Assembly: GCA_016285455.1 (NCBI GenBank)
Contig: JAEEQS010000003.1
Location: forward strand, 109,173-173,172
Source: Bacteroidales bacterium
GTDB lineage: Bacteria; Bacteroidota; Bacteroidia; Bacteroidales; UBA932
Direction: 5' to 3'
Length of the DNA stretch: 64,000 nucleotides
A program made the position numbers and the translations under genes. The notes beneath the pieces are model-generated. The model worked only from the letters and a program-made list of their open reading frames with translations. It did not search any database and had not been told where the DNA came from. Of the stretch, positions 17,280-25,235 are shown in pieces. Positions within the stretch are counted from its first letter, which is position 1, and each line of letters opens with the position of its first letter.

Positions 17280-18452
17280 TCAGATTTTCGGGTCATCGAA
17301 GTTGAAGGAGACTGTGCTTTTCGCTCCGTCTCTTTCTATTTCCAGCGTAACGGATTTCAGATTCTTGAAGAAGGTCTGTTGCTCGTCCATTGAAATGGTT
17401 TTCACGTCTTTGCCGTTGACGGAAAGGATGTGGTCTCCGTTTTTGAGGCCGGCTTTTTCTGCATTTGAATCGCGATAAAGACAATTGACAACCCAGAAGC
17501 CCAGCGTCTTGCTCCTGTCTGTATAGGCGAAGCCTCTTATTGGGGCTTCAAACGGCTTTTTGAAGTTTACATTGGGCCTTAGGTACAGTTTCTTGTTTGG
17601 AAGATCTATTATCAAGTCGAATCTTTCCCAGAATTCGTTGCCCACTATTCCGAGATACTCTCTGTCTGAGAGTGCGCCGCCAGTGTTCAGGCTGAAATCT
17701 GCGGTGATGTTGTCTAACCGGAAGCCTCCGACAGAAGCGCCCTGAGCCCTGAAATCACAGCCGGAAGAAGATCCGCCAATGCCTCCAACAGCCATATTGT
17801 AAGGCAATTGCGGCGTGATGTCCTGAAGGGCGTTCTTATCGGCAACGGCGCTGGTAAAAGAAATGGTTCCTCCGCTTCCCAAATCCATCAGGAATTCTCC
17901 CTGAATTGTGCGGTTTTTGTCAATAGTTACGCTTAGCGGAACATAAATCCTGTTATTGGAGTGTCTGATAGAAATTGGAGTGTAGCCTTTTATGTCCGCT
18001 TCTGAGACCTTGTCCCAGAATCCCATCTTTTTGTTATTGTAATCTATCGCGATAACAACTCCGCCCAAATCGGATATTCCCATTAGGCCGTCAGCGGCAT
18101 CGCCGGTAATGGGCTTGAGCTGGAAGATAGGAGAAACCTTGCTCGTGTACTGCTTATCTCCGGCAGTATAAGTGAGTTCGCCCATAATGATTTTGACCTT
18201 CTGCTCATTGTTGCCGGTTCCGCCCATTTTAGCGTTGCCCACATTCTTGTATTTGTACGGGCTTTCAGCGCGGTAAATGCTGTCTAGACAGGTATATGGA
18301 GCGCCGGTGTCGAATATCAGCAATGCATTCTGGCCGTTGACTTTTGATGGAACATAAACGTGCCGGTAGTACTTGATGTCAAACATCTTGTTCTGGGCAA
18401 AAGCCTGAAGGCAGAGCAGTATAATAGCGGTTAATAGAAGTGTCTTTTTCAT
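17280..18452 (-). CDS. Exported retropepsin-like aspartyl protease with C-terminal PDZ domain
   Basis: A 390-residue protein with a signal peptide (to about residue 20, QAFAQ). The first pepsin-like motif is LIFDTGAPYTCLD with Asp48 in DTG; a second half resembling it contains FLMDLGSGGTISF. Bacterial retropepsin-like proteins may act as a dimer or as a two-lobed single chain; the two D-T/L-G motifs suggest the latter. Residues about 310-385 form a PDZ domain (NAEKAGLKNGDHILSVNGKDV) likely to bind peptide C-termini. It is the last gene of the kdsB-OmpA/TPR-glycosyltransferase run. The periplasmic substrate is unknown. Confidence 0.82.
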   Translation of the reverse strand: MKKTLLLTAIILLCLQAFAQNKMFDIKYYRHVYVPSKVNGQNALLIFDTGAPYTCLDSIYRAESPYKYKNVGNAKMGGTGNNEQKVKIIMGELTYTAGDKQYTSKVSPIFQLKPITGDAADGLMGISDLGGVVIAIDYNNKKMGFWDKVSEADIKGYTPISIRHSNNRIYVPLSVTIDKNRTIQGEFLMDLGSGGTISFTSAVADKNALQDITPQLPYNMAVGGIGGSSSGCDFRAQGASVGGFRLDNITADFSLNTGGALSDREYLGIVGNEFWERFDLIIDLPNKKLYLRPNVNFKKPFEAPIRGFAYTDRSKTLGFWVVNCLYRDSNAEKAGLKNGDHILSVNGKDVKTISMDEQQTFFKNLKSVTLEIERDGAKSTVSFNFDDPKI

Positions 18453-18470
18453 AATGACTCAGTGCTTTTG

Positions 18471-19805
18471 TTAGACGCCTATAAGTTCTTGGGCAAAGCC
18501 GGAATAGTTGGTCTGGGCATCCCATTCTTCCTTCCAGTTTTCATAGCAGTTTTGCTTCATCTGGGCGTGGGTGTTTTCCGGAAGGAGAATGTATTCGAGG
18601 ATTTGCTTCTTGATATCTTCTGCGTTAATGTCTGCGTCTATGATGTAACCCAGCGGGCAATTGCGGAAGAGTTCCTTTACACCGCCTACGTTGGTGGTTA
18701 TCACCGGAATGCCATAGCTCATTGCCTCCATTATTGAAACAGGGATACCTTCTGAGCGGCTTGCTAGGATAAACAGATCTCCTCCGTTTTCTTTGTAGAA
18801 GTTCAAGATTTCATCGTGAGGCCTAGAGCCTTTGAAATCGATGTTTAAAAACTCAGAGTTTATTGTTTCCGCGGTTTTCATCAACTCCTGGAACATATTG
18901 CCGCCGCCGAAATGTGTATAGGTTATTTTACTGAAGCCGCGCTTTCTAATCTTTTCTTGCGCATCATTGTCTTTAGCAAGAAGCTTTAGCGCGCTTACAA
19001 CTAGGTCTACCCGTTTTAGAGGAATAAGGTTGGAGCAGCCGACGATGCTGAAGATATTATTTTCCTCAGCGATGCTGTTTTTGAAGTTATTATCGTGATG
19101 CGTTGAGCCTAGGTGCCAGACCTCGATAATTTTTGGGCAAGGATTGTAGTTTTTCTTGATATAGTTCATTCCGTCATAGGAGACAGGAACGGCATAATCA
19201 ATAGAGGAGAAAATCCTGCTACGGAAAGGAAGGTAACCTTTTGCTCCCTCATAAAGGTCTGAGCCGTGGAACCTTGCAATGAACATCGGCATTGTTTCCA
19301 CATTGGGGCGAATGAGCTTTTTGAGGAACGGAGCAAGCATCACGCTCTTGTCTCCCCAGTAGAAATAGAGTTTGTCCGCAAAAGAGCATTCTCTGACTAT
19401 TTCCTCCATCAGCTTCTTGTTGGAAAGGATGGTTCTTGTCATCAGGAAATAGTTGAAGAAAATGCGCAGGCGCTTGAACATGCCGGCCTTTTTGCCTTTG
19501 ATGCCATAACCGAAAAGGGCGCGGAAAAACTCTTTTGCCGCAAAGAAAAACGGAGCCGTATTGAAAAGGCCATGTCTTAGGAATCCCTTCTTGTCTTTGT
19601 GGTCGAACGGCAGGAGCGGAGTTGCAATGTCTACATTATCAGGATGTTCTCGAATCGGGCCGGCAGGCCTGTAAAGCGGGAACACGGTTATTCGGTGAAA
19701 CTCTTTTGCCAGATACGGAACCTCGTCCGCAAGAAAAGTCTCGCCCCCTCCGAACGGATAAGTGTTCGAAAAGAGGACGAGCTTTACTTTGTAGGGATCG
19801 TGCAT
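18471..19805 (-). CDS. Glycosyltransferase family 4 (group 1)
   Basis: A 444-residue GT-B-fold enzyme. The N-terminal lobe begins VKLVLFSNTYPFGGGETFLADEV, a usual acceptor-side motif with a Gly-rich loop. The C-terminal lobe carries SRSEGIPVSIMEAMSYGIPVITTNVGG, the E-x7-E nucleotide-sugar signature of GT4. No signal peptide, so it acts at the cytoplasmic face, probably building a surface polysaccharide, LPS or glycoprotein glycan. It lies downstream of kdsB and the OmpA/TPR gene, but a single transferase does not show which glycan. Donor and acceptor cannot be told from the sequence. Confidence 0.88.
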   Translation of the reverse strand: MHDPYKVKLVLFSNTYPFGGGETFLADEVPYLAKEFHRITVFPLYRPAGPIREHPDNVDIATPLLPFDHKDKKGFLRHGLFNTAPFFFAAKEFFRALFGYGIKGKKAGMFKRLRIFFNYFLMTRTILSNKKLMEEIVRECSFADKLYFYWGDKSVMLAPFLKKLIRPNVETMPMFIARFHGSDLYEGAKGYLPFRSRIFSSIDYAVPVSYDGMNYIKKNYNPCPKIIEVWHLGSTHHDNNFKNSIAEENNIFSIVGCSNLIPLKRVDLVVSALKLLAKDNDAQEKIRKRGFSKITYTHFGGGNMFQELMKTAETINSEFLNIDFKGSRPHDEILNFYKENGGDLFILASRSEGIPVSIMEAMSYGIPVITTNVGGVKELFRNCPLGYIIDADINAEDIKKQILEYILLPENTHAQMKQNCYENWKEEWDAQTNYSGFAQELIGV

Positions 19806-19816
19806 TTACTTTATAG

Positions 19817-21493
19817 TTATTGCAGAGCCGCAAACTCAATATCGTTGTCTACGCGCTCCTCGTAGAATTTCTTTTCAAATGCTTTTACAAGTTCATTTTC
19901 ACAGGTGGTGACATCACCCTTTCTGGCGGCGATAATAGCCCTCAGATAAGATTCGTCCGGATCACTTTCCTTTTTCAGGACCTTGAGGGCATCCTCGTTT
20001 TTGCCTTTGAGCAGAAGAGCTAGGCCGTGGTTGAATCCGTCAACTCCTTCCAGAACATCAAGGGCTCCGTCATAGTCTCCATCCTGGATAAGAAGAGAAG
20101 CCAGGTTGTCTTTTGCCTGGTCTATAACCTCTCCGTTTTCTCCCTTTGCCATATAGAAATACTCGGCAGCCTTGTCTGCGTTGCCTTTCTGCATAGCGGC
20201 AACTCCAAGGTTATTGTAATAGCCTGCGGTCTTGGTTGTTATCTTTTCAAGCCAAGATTCAGCCTCGCCCGGCTTGTTCTGCTGAAGGGCAAGGGCCGCT
20301 AGGTTGTTGATGGCTCTCTGGCTGTTGAATCTCTTTACGGCAGTATTGTAAACAGAAGCTTTTGTTGCTGCGTCGTCATAGAGATTGGCGGCGTAGAGCA
20401 GAGCCTCTTCTGTCAGGCGGTCGTCTGAGGTTTCAATCATCTGCCTAAGCTCGTCATCGCTCCAGTTTTTCTTGTCTATCTCGGCGACGATGCGGCTGCG
20501 CCTTAGCTGAGGAAGCACCTTGTTGTTCAGAGTCTTGAAGACCTGAGACATATTCCTGATTTCTCTTTCCCTTACCACAGGATCGGAATACATAGAGAGA
20601 ACCCTAATGATAAGATCCTTGTCTTCCATATCTGACTCTTCCACAAGTTTCTTGAAGCCTTCCCAGTCTTCTCCTTTCTCCTCTACGGTAACATCCATAT
20701 CTACATCTGCTCTCTTGGAGATGGTCTTGTCGTAAGCGGCCTTGGCGCTCTTGGCCCTCTGGGTGGAAAGCTGGTTGTTCTTGTCTTCAGGACCTTCCGG
20801 AGAAGCGTAGCCAATTATCTTTCCCTTCTTGACGGTTTTCTTGGAGTCTTTCTTGGCATCGCGGAGGAATTTTTCAAACGCCTTCACTTCGTCTGAATTC
20901 AGGCGGGTTGCCTTTACGTCTGACTTGTTGACATCGTAGAGAATCTGAGTTTCAACCTGTTCGGTTGTTTCCATCTCGTAGTTATCCTTCTCAAAGAAAG
21001 GGGTGCCATTGGTCTGTGCAAGCATAGATGTGCAGATGGTTCCTTCTGCAATCTTGAACGGCAGCGGATATTCCCAACTCTTGGTCTTGCTTGAATTGTA
21101 GATGGTTACCGCAAGTTGCAGAACGGCTTTTTCCATTCCTGGCTTGTATTTGAACACAACGTCTCTTTTTACGGTGCTGGCGGTTTTGTAAGGAATCTCG
21201 GTGTAGTTGTCTCTGATTTTCTCTCCCTGCATCCAGAAGTCTGGGCCGCTTTCTGTTACTCCGCCGTAAACCAGCTGAGGGGTGACTTTCAGATAAGCGT
21301 TTGGAACAAAATACTTTGCAGGAAAAGCAATTGAATAGGTAGCCTTAATCTGTCCTCCAACGCATTCCAGAGGATTTGGAGTACAATCTGTCTTTACCAT
21401 TGAGGCCAGTTTTGCCATCTGCTGCGGATTGGCGCAGAAAGTGGCAGCTGCAGCAACAGCAGCAACTAAAGCGGTTCTGAAAAATCTCTTCAT
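19817..21493 (-). CDS. Envelope protein with central OmpA-like segment and C-terminal TPRs
   Basis: A 558-residue exported protein. The track's ORF starts upstream; the ATG at 21493 (MKRFFRTALVAAVAAAATFC) gives a clean signal sequence, with a Cys near its end that could be a relaxed lipobox. An N-terminal beta-rich part (about 40-200) is followed by an OmpA-like peptidoglycan-binding segment (GKIIGYASPEGPEDKNNQLSTQRAKS) and then, from about 375, by TPR-like helical repeats (YYNNLGVAAMQKGNADKAAEYFYMAKG). The order OmpA-then-TPR is unusual but I recall similar Bacteroidetes proteins. It probably anchors to the wall and binds partners through the TPRs. It sits 13 bases after kdsB. Confidence 0.78.
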   Translation of the reverse strand: MKRFFRTALVAAVAAAATFCANPQQMAKLASMVKTDCTPNPLECVGGQIKATYSIAFPAKYFVPNAYLKVTPQLVYGGVTESGPDFWMQGEKIRDNYTEIPYKTASTVKRDVVFKYKPGMEKAVLQLAVTIYNSSKTKSWEYPLPFKIAEGTICTSMLAQTNGTPFFEKDNYEMETTEQVETQILYDVNKSDVKATRLNSDEVKAFEKFLRDAKKDSKKTVKKGKIIGYASPEGPEDKNNQLSTQRAKSAKAAYDKTISKRADVDMDVTVEEKGEDWEGFKKLVEESDMEDKDLIIRVLSMYSDPVVREREIRNMSQVFKTLNNKVLPQLRRSRIVAEIDKKNWSDDELRQMIETSDDRLTEEALLYAANLYDDAATKASVYNTAVKRFNSQRAINNLAALALQQNKPGEAESWLEKITTKTAGYYNNLGVAAMQKGNADKAAEYFYMAKGENGEVIDQAKDNLASLLIQDGDYDGALDVLEGVDGFNHGLALLLKGKNEDALKVLKKESDPDESYLRAIIAARKGDVTTCENELVKAFEKKFYEERVDNDIEFAALQ

Positions 21494-21506
21494 ATAGTGT
21501 TTGTTT

Positions 21507-22268
21507 TTATAATTCAGATAAATCCATATTGTTAATCCTCTCAAGATCTTCCGGCGTGTCTACTCCAAAAGACGGAGTATTGCATTCGGCAACCTTAATC
21601 TTGAGCCCGTTTTCAAGCCATCGGAGCTGCTCCAGCTTTTCTGTCTTTTCCAGGAAGCTTTCTTCCAGTGCGCAGATTTTTTCAAGCGCATCGCACCTGT
21701 ATCCGTAAAGCCCCACGTGAAGATAGTAAGGAAGGTTCTCCGGAAGGGGATCTTCCAATTCTCCTCCGCGATAAAAAGGAATCAGGCTGCGGGAAAAGTA
21801 GAGAGCATTCATATCCTTGTCAACTACGACTTTCGGGCGGTTAGGGTCCTTCAGCTCAGAAACAGAGGATGCTCTTTTTACGATAGTAGCAATCTGGCAG
21901 CCATCTTTCATAAGGGTATGGGCCAGCGTTTGAAGCTGGAGAGGAGATATGAAAGGCTCGTCTCCCTGAACGTTGACCACTCCACTGAAAGTTTTTCCGC
22001 TTTCTGCCGTATATATGTTGAGGGCTTCGAGGCATCTGTCTGTTCCGCTGCGGTGATTCTGGGAGGTCATCACGGCCTTCCCGCCGAATTTCTGCACCGT
22101 GTTAAGGATTCTTTCGTCATCTGTGGCCACGCAAACGTCGCCGAAGACCTTTGAAGCCTGCCTAAGGGTGCGCACAACCATAGGTACTCCGTGAACCAGA
22201 GCGAGCGGCTTGCCAGGGAATCGTGTGGATGCGTACCTCGAAGGTATTATAGCCAGTATGTTTTCCAT
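21507..22268 (-). CDS. kdsB: CMP-KDO synthetase (3-deoxy-manno-octulosonate cytidylyltransferase)
   Basis: Cytoplasmic enzyme that activates KDO with CTP for addition to lipid A; its presence shows the organism makes KDO-containing LPS. Nucleotide-binding motif IPSRYASTRFPGKPL at the N-terminus and NVQGDEPFI (metal/CTP site) are clear. The track extends upstream to 22379; the ATG at 22268, 5 bases after a TATTTTTG box, gives 253 residues, the usual length. The gene is divergent from the sigma-54 activator and first in a run with an envelope protein and a glycosyltransferase. Confidence 0.96.
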   Translation of the reverse strand: MENILAIIPSRYASTRFPGKPLALVHGVPMVVRTLRQASKVFGDVCVATDDERILNTVQKFGGKAVMTSQNHRSGTDRCLEALNIYTAESGKTFSGVVNVQGDEPFISPLQLQTLAHTLMKDGCQIATIVKRASSVSELKDPNRPKVVVDKDMNALYFSRSLIPFYRGGELEDPLPENLPYYLHVGLYGYRCDALEKICALEESFLEKTEKLEQLRWLENGLKIKVAECNTPSFGVDTPEDLERINNMDLSEL

Positions 22269-22273
22269 CGTGA

Positions 22274-22281
22274 CAAAAATA
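22274..22281 (-). promoter_or_regulatory. Candidate -7 box (TATTTTTG) for kdsB, near-leaderless
   Basis: TAnnTTTG match on the minus strand with only 5 bases between it and the kdsB ATG, implying a very short or absent leader. No clear -33 element. Confidence 0.5.
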
Positions 22282-22304
22282 CTGAAAATTTGTCGGTTTT
22301 TACG

Positions 22305-22312
22305 TAACTTTG
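22305..22312 (+). promoter_or_regulatory. Candidate -7 box (TAACTTTG) for the sigma-54 activator operon
   Basis: TAnnTTTG match 29 bases before the ATG at 22342, divergent from the kdsB box 23 bases away. No clear -33 element at standard spacing. Confidence 0.45.
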
Positions 22313-22341
22313 CTCTTTGAGCAAGAAAAAAGAAAATCAAT

Positions 22342-23532
22342 ATGGAGTTGCAGAGTTTGAAAAACCGTTTTGACCTCATCGGTGACGATCCGCAGTTCCT
22401 GCGCGCCCTTCAGGTGGCAGAGCAGGTGGCCCCTACGGATATGTCTGTGCTGGTGATGGGGGAAAGCGGCGTTGGAAAGGAATCCATACCCCAGATAATA
22501 CACAGCTACAGTCCTAGAAAGCACGGCAAATACATAGCGGTAAACTGCGGAGCTATTCCGGAGGGAACTATGGAAAGCGAGCTTTTCGGCCACATAAAGG
22601 GGTCTTTCACCGGAGCCAACGAAAACCGCAAAGGATATTTTGAGGTAGCAGACGGGGGAACCATTTTCCTGGACGAGGTGGGTGAGCTCAGCGCCGAATC
22701 CCAGAAGAGGCTGCTCAGGGTGCTTGAAAGCGGAGAGTTCTACAAAGTTGGATCTTCCACGGTGCAAAAAACAGACGTGAGGGTAATAGCCGCTACCAAC
22801 GTGGACCTTCTGGAAGCCATCCGCCTTAAAAAATTCAGAGAGGACCTCTACTACAGGCTGAACCAGATACCGATAACCCTTCCTCCGCTCAGAGAAAGAC
22901 GTGGAGATATTTTGTTGCTGTTCAGGAAGTTTGCGGTAGACTGCGCAGACCGCTACAATATGCCGCCGGTTACTCTTGAAAGAGAAGCCCAGGCTGTTTT
23001 GCTTAGCTACAGATGGCCCGGCAATATCCGCCAGCTGAAAAACATTGTGGAGCAGATTACCGTGCTGGAGCCTTCGCGTCAGATAGATGCCGCCACACTT
23101 AAGCGATACCTGCCGGATTTTGGAGAAGACCTTCATCCGGTTTTGAGCTCCTCAGGATTCCAAGACGGAAACTTTCTTGGAGACAAGGAGGTCATTTACA
23201 AAATGATATACTCCCTAAAGCAAGAGGTGGATGCCATCAAGCAGAAGATTTCCGCTGGAGGTCTTCCGCAACCGTCTCAGAACATTCAGGTTACTCCTGC
23301 TTCCCAGGCTCCGGTCCACGCGGCTCCAGATGTAATAGTAGTTGAGCAGACTCCGGAAGAAGAATCCAAAGACCTTTCTATAGAATCGCTCTACAAGGAA
23401 CGCATACTGGAGGTGCTGAGAAAATATCCACGTAACCGCAAGGCGGCCTCAGACGAGTTGGGCATATCTGAAAGGACGCTTTACCGCAAGATAAAGGAAT
23501 ACGGAATTGAGTTGAAAAAGAAAAGGAAATGA
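22342..23532 (+). CDS. Sigma-54-dependent transcriptional activator without receiver domain
   Basis: A 396-residue bacterial enhancer-binding protein that remodels sigma-54 polymerase using ATP. The AAA+ domain begins almost at residue 1: Walker A GESGVGKE (40-47), sigma-54 contact loop GSFTGA (87-92; GAFTGA is the usual form), Walker B GGTIFLDEVGEL, and sensor region DVRVIAATN. A C-terminal Fis-type helix-turn-helix (RKAASDELGISERTLYRKIKEYG) binds DNA. There is no N-terminal response-regulator domain, so control must come through another protein or the linker (about 265-350, Pro/Gln-rich). It overlaps lptE by 4 bases (ATGA) and precedes secG. Confidence 0.93.
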   Translation: MELQSLKNRFDLIGDDPQFLRALQVAEQVAPTDMSVLVMGESGVGKESIPQIIHSYSPRKHGKYIAVNCGAIPEGTMESELFGHIKGSFTGANENRKGYFEVADGGTIFLDEVGELSAESQKRLLRVLESGEFYKVGSSTVQKTDVRVIAATNVDLLEAIRLKKFREDLYYRLNQIPITLPPLRERRGDILLLFRKFAVDCADRYNMPPVTLEREAQAVLLSYRWPGNIRQLKNIVEQITVLEPSRQIDAATLKRYLPDFGEDLHPVLSSSGFQDGNFLGDKEVIYKMIYSLKQEVDAIKQKISAGGLPQPSQNIQVTPASQAPVHAAPDVIVVEQTPEEESKDLSIESLYKERILEVLRKYPRNRKAASDELGISERTLYRKIKEYGIELKKKRK

Positions 23533-24044
23533 AAAACCTTCTGAAGATATTTACTGTTGTTGCCGCAATGGCCTTATGCGGAGGATGCGGAATTTATTCT
23601 TTCTCCGGAACCAGCCTCCAGCCAGATATCAAGACTATTCTGGTTGCCAACTTGGAAAACAGGGCTATGATTATCAATCCAACCCTGGCCAGCCAGCTGA
23701 CGGAAGCCCTTCAGGACAAATACCGCAGGCTTACCAAGCTGGAGATGGTTTATGATGATCCAGACCTTGAAGTATCTGGCTACATCACCGGCTATGAAGT
23801 TACTCCAACGGCCGTAACGGCAGATGAGGTTGCTTCCCGAAACCGCCTTACCATAACAGTAAGAATCTTCTATAAGAACAACAAATATCCAGACGAAGCC
23901 TTCCCTGGCGGAAGAAGCTTTGCCGCTTACCAGGACTACGATTCCACCAGCTCTCTTGACTCTGTTCAGGATGCTTTATGCCAGCAGATTATAGAGACTC
24001 TAGTGGAAGATATATTCAACGCTACGGTTGCAGAATGGAGATAG
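23529..24044 (+). CDS. lptE: LPS-assembly lipoprotein LptE (Bacteroidota type)
   Basis: A 171-residue outer-membrane lipoprotein that plugs the LptD barrel and helps insert LPS in the outer leaflet. The signal peptide ends in a lipobox with Cys20 (ALCGGC). The mature part begins GIYSFSGTSLQPDIKTILVANLENRA, the typical start of the Bacteroidota LptE family, and normal length follows. It overlaps the sigma-54 activator by 4 bases and the next gene by 10, so the operon is translationally coupled. lptD is not in the window. Confidence 0.85.
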   Translation: MKNLLKIFTVVAAMALCGGCGIYSFSGTSLQPDIKTILVANLENRAMIINPTLASQLTEALQDKYRRLTKLEMVYDDPDLEVSGYITGYEVTPTAVTADEVASRNRLTITVRIFYKNNKYPDEAFPGGRSFAAYQDYDSTSSLDSVQDALCQQIIETLVEDIFNATVAEWR

Positions 24045-24700
24045 AAGGAATAACATATTCCGGTATTGGTTCCTTGGATCTTATGGATATGGAAGCCGCT
24101 CTCAAGCAGGCTCCGTGGTTTTCGTATTTGAGAGAGATTCTTCTGGAGAAGCTCTACCGCAAAGACAAGGAAGCTTTTGCCGAAAACCTTTCTCGCAGCG
24201 CCATATTCCTGTCTTCTCGCAAGACGCTTTACGACAGGATTAATTCTCCTGTTGAGAAAGAGATTGCTCTGGAAACTGAACCTGTTCCTGAAGAAAAGCC
24301 GCAGGTTGTTCCACAAGAGGTTCACCGCCCTAGAGTGATTGTGGCCGGTGGTGATTTCTTTTCTAAAGATGATCTTAAAACCATTGATCCAGAGGATGAT
24401 ATGGAGCTTAAGCTGAAAAGCAGCCCGTTCTATCGTCCAGCTCCAGAACCGGTGGCTCAAGAGGAGGAAAAGCCCGCCGCGCCAAAGCCTAGGGAAAGAA
24501 AGTCAAGCCTTCTTACGGAAGACGGAAGAGTCAACTACGACGACCTTGCTTTCTGTACGGAAACCCTAGGCCATATCTATGCCCAGCAAGGTTTTTACGA
24601 CAAAGCAATAGAAGTTTTCTCCAAACTTATTTTGCTATATCCGCAAAAAAGTGCTTACTTTGCAGCCCTTGTAAATGAAATGAAGAAAAATACAGAGTGA
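24035..24700 (+). CDS. TPR-like protein between lptE and secG
   Basis: A 221-residue protein with no signal peptide or membrane segment. The track starts at 23978 inside lptE; the ATG at 24035 (MEIEGITYSGIGSLDLMDMEAALKQAPW) is the better start. An N-terminal helical part (about 15-70, SYLREILLEKLYRKDKEAFAENL), a long acidic and Pro-rich middle, and one C-terminal TPR-like repeat (LGHIYAQQGFYDKAIEVFSKLILLYP) are visible. I do not recognise a function. Position between the LPS lipoprotein and the Sec subunit suggests an envelope-biogenesis role, as inference only. Confidence 0.75.
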   Translation: MEIEGITYSGIGSLDLMDMEAALKQAPWFSYLREILLEKLYRKDKEAFAENLSRSAIFLSSRKTLYDRINSPVEKEIALETEPVPEEKPQVVPQEVHRPRVIVAGGDFFSKDDLKTIDPEDDMELKLKSSPFYRPAPEPVAQEEEKPAAPKPRERKSSLLTEDGRVNYDDLAFCTETLGHIYAQQGFYDKAIEVFSKLILLYPQKSAYFAALVNEMKKNTE

Positions 24701-24701
24701 T

Positions 24702-25058
24702 ATGTACGGATTTTTTGTAACAATAATCGTGATAGCAAGTGTTCTGATCACCATCGCAGTCCTTCTGCAGAATTCAAAGGGCGGTGGACTTGCTTCCAAC
24801 TTTGGCGCTGGCAATACAACCTTTGGCGTAAGGCAGGCAGCAGATATTCTTGAGAAAGGAACCTGGATTCTTGCAGCTATAATTATAGTATTTAGCATTG
24901 CGGCTACAGCAGCCATTTCCACAAGAGGTGCCAAGAAGACAACTAATGCAAAGGAGATTCTTGAAAGGAAGCCTGCTTCTTCTGCTCCAGCATTCCCTGT
25001 AGGCGGACAGACAGAGGGCACCCCACAGACTGAAACCCCTGCAGAGCAGGAATTGTAA
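24702..25058 (+). CDS. secG: Preprotein translocase subunit SecG
   Basis: Small inner-membrane subunit of the SecYEG channel that eases SecA-driven export. Two membrane segments (about 3-22 and 56-76) flank the conserved cytoplasmic loop LLQNSKGGGLASNFG. A Pro/Thr/Glu-rich C-terminal tail of about 35 residues follows, longer than in enterobacterial SecG. It starts one base after the TPR gene, so it ends the four-gene operon with the sigma-54 activator and lptE. Confidence 0.95.
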   Translation: MYGFFVTIIVIASVLITIAVLLQNSKGGGLASNFGAGNTTFGVRQAADILEKGTWILAAIIIVFSIAATAAISTRGAKKTTNAKEILERKPASSAPAFPVGGQTEGTPQTETPAEQEL

Positions 25059-25091
25059 CAAAATCGTAACAATTTTCACACTACATATAAT

Positions 25092-25137
25092 ATCCTGATA
25101 TCGAGTGACTGAGATAGTTCAAGATATCAGGATTTCT
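25092..25137 (+). terminator. 11-bp perfect inverted repeat after secG, possible terminator
   Basis: ATCCTGATATC (25092-25102) pairs perfectly with GATATCAGGAT (25123-25133) across a 20-base loop that can itself form GACT/AGTT. TTTCTT follows. The stem is AT-rich and the T tract weak, so it may instead be an operator or attenuator upstream of the PspC operon. Confidence 0.45.
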
Positions 25138-25151
25138 TAAAAACCCACTAC

Positions 25152-25198
25152 CTTGCAATACAAAGTACTGATAAAAACACATATATTTGCATTGCAAA
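25152..25198 (+). promoter_or_regulatory. PspC-PadR promoter with two operator-like boxes
   Basis: A -7 box TATATTTG (25182-25189) is overlapped by the perfect palindrome TTTGCA-T-TGCAAA (25186-25198). A second copy in reverse orientation, CTTGCAATACAAA (25152-25164), matches it at 11 of 13 positions with centres 34 bp apart. The layout suits repression by the PadR protein encoded in the same operon; that link is inference. No standard -33 TTTG; the leader to the ATG at 25236 is about 40 bases. Confidence 0.6.
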
Positions 25199-25235
25199 AT
25201 ACCTAAGAAAACAAAACACCCCAAAAACCAATACT

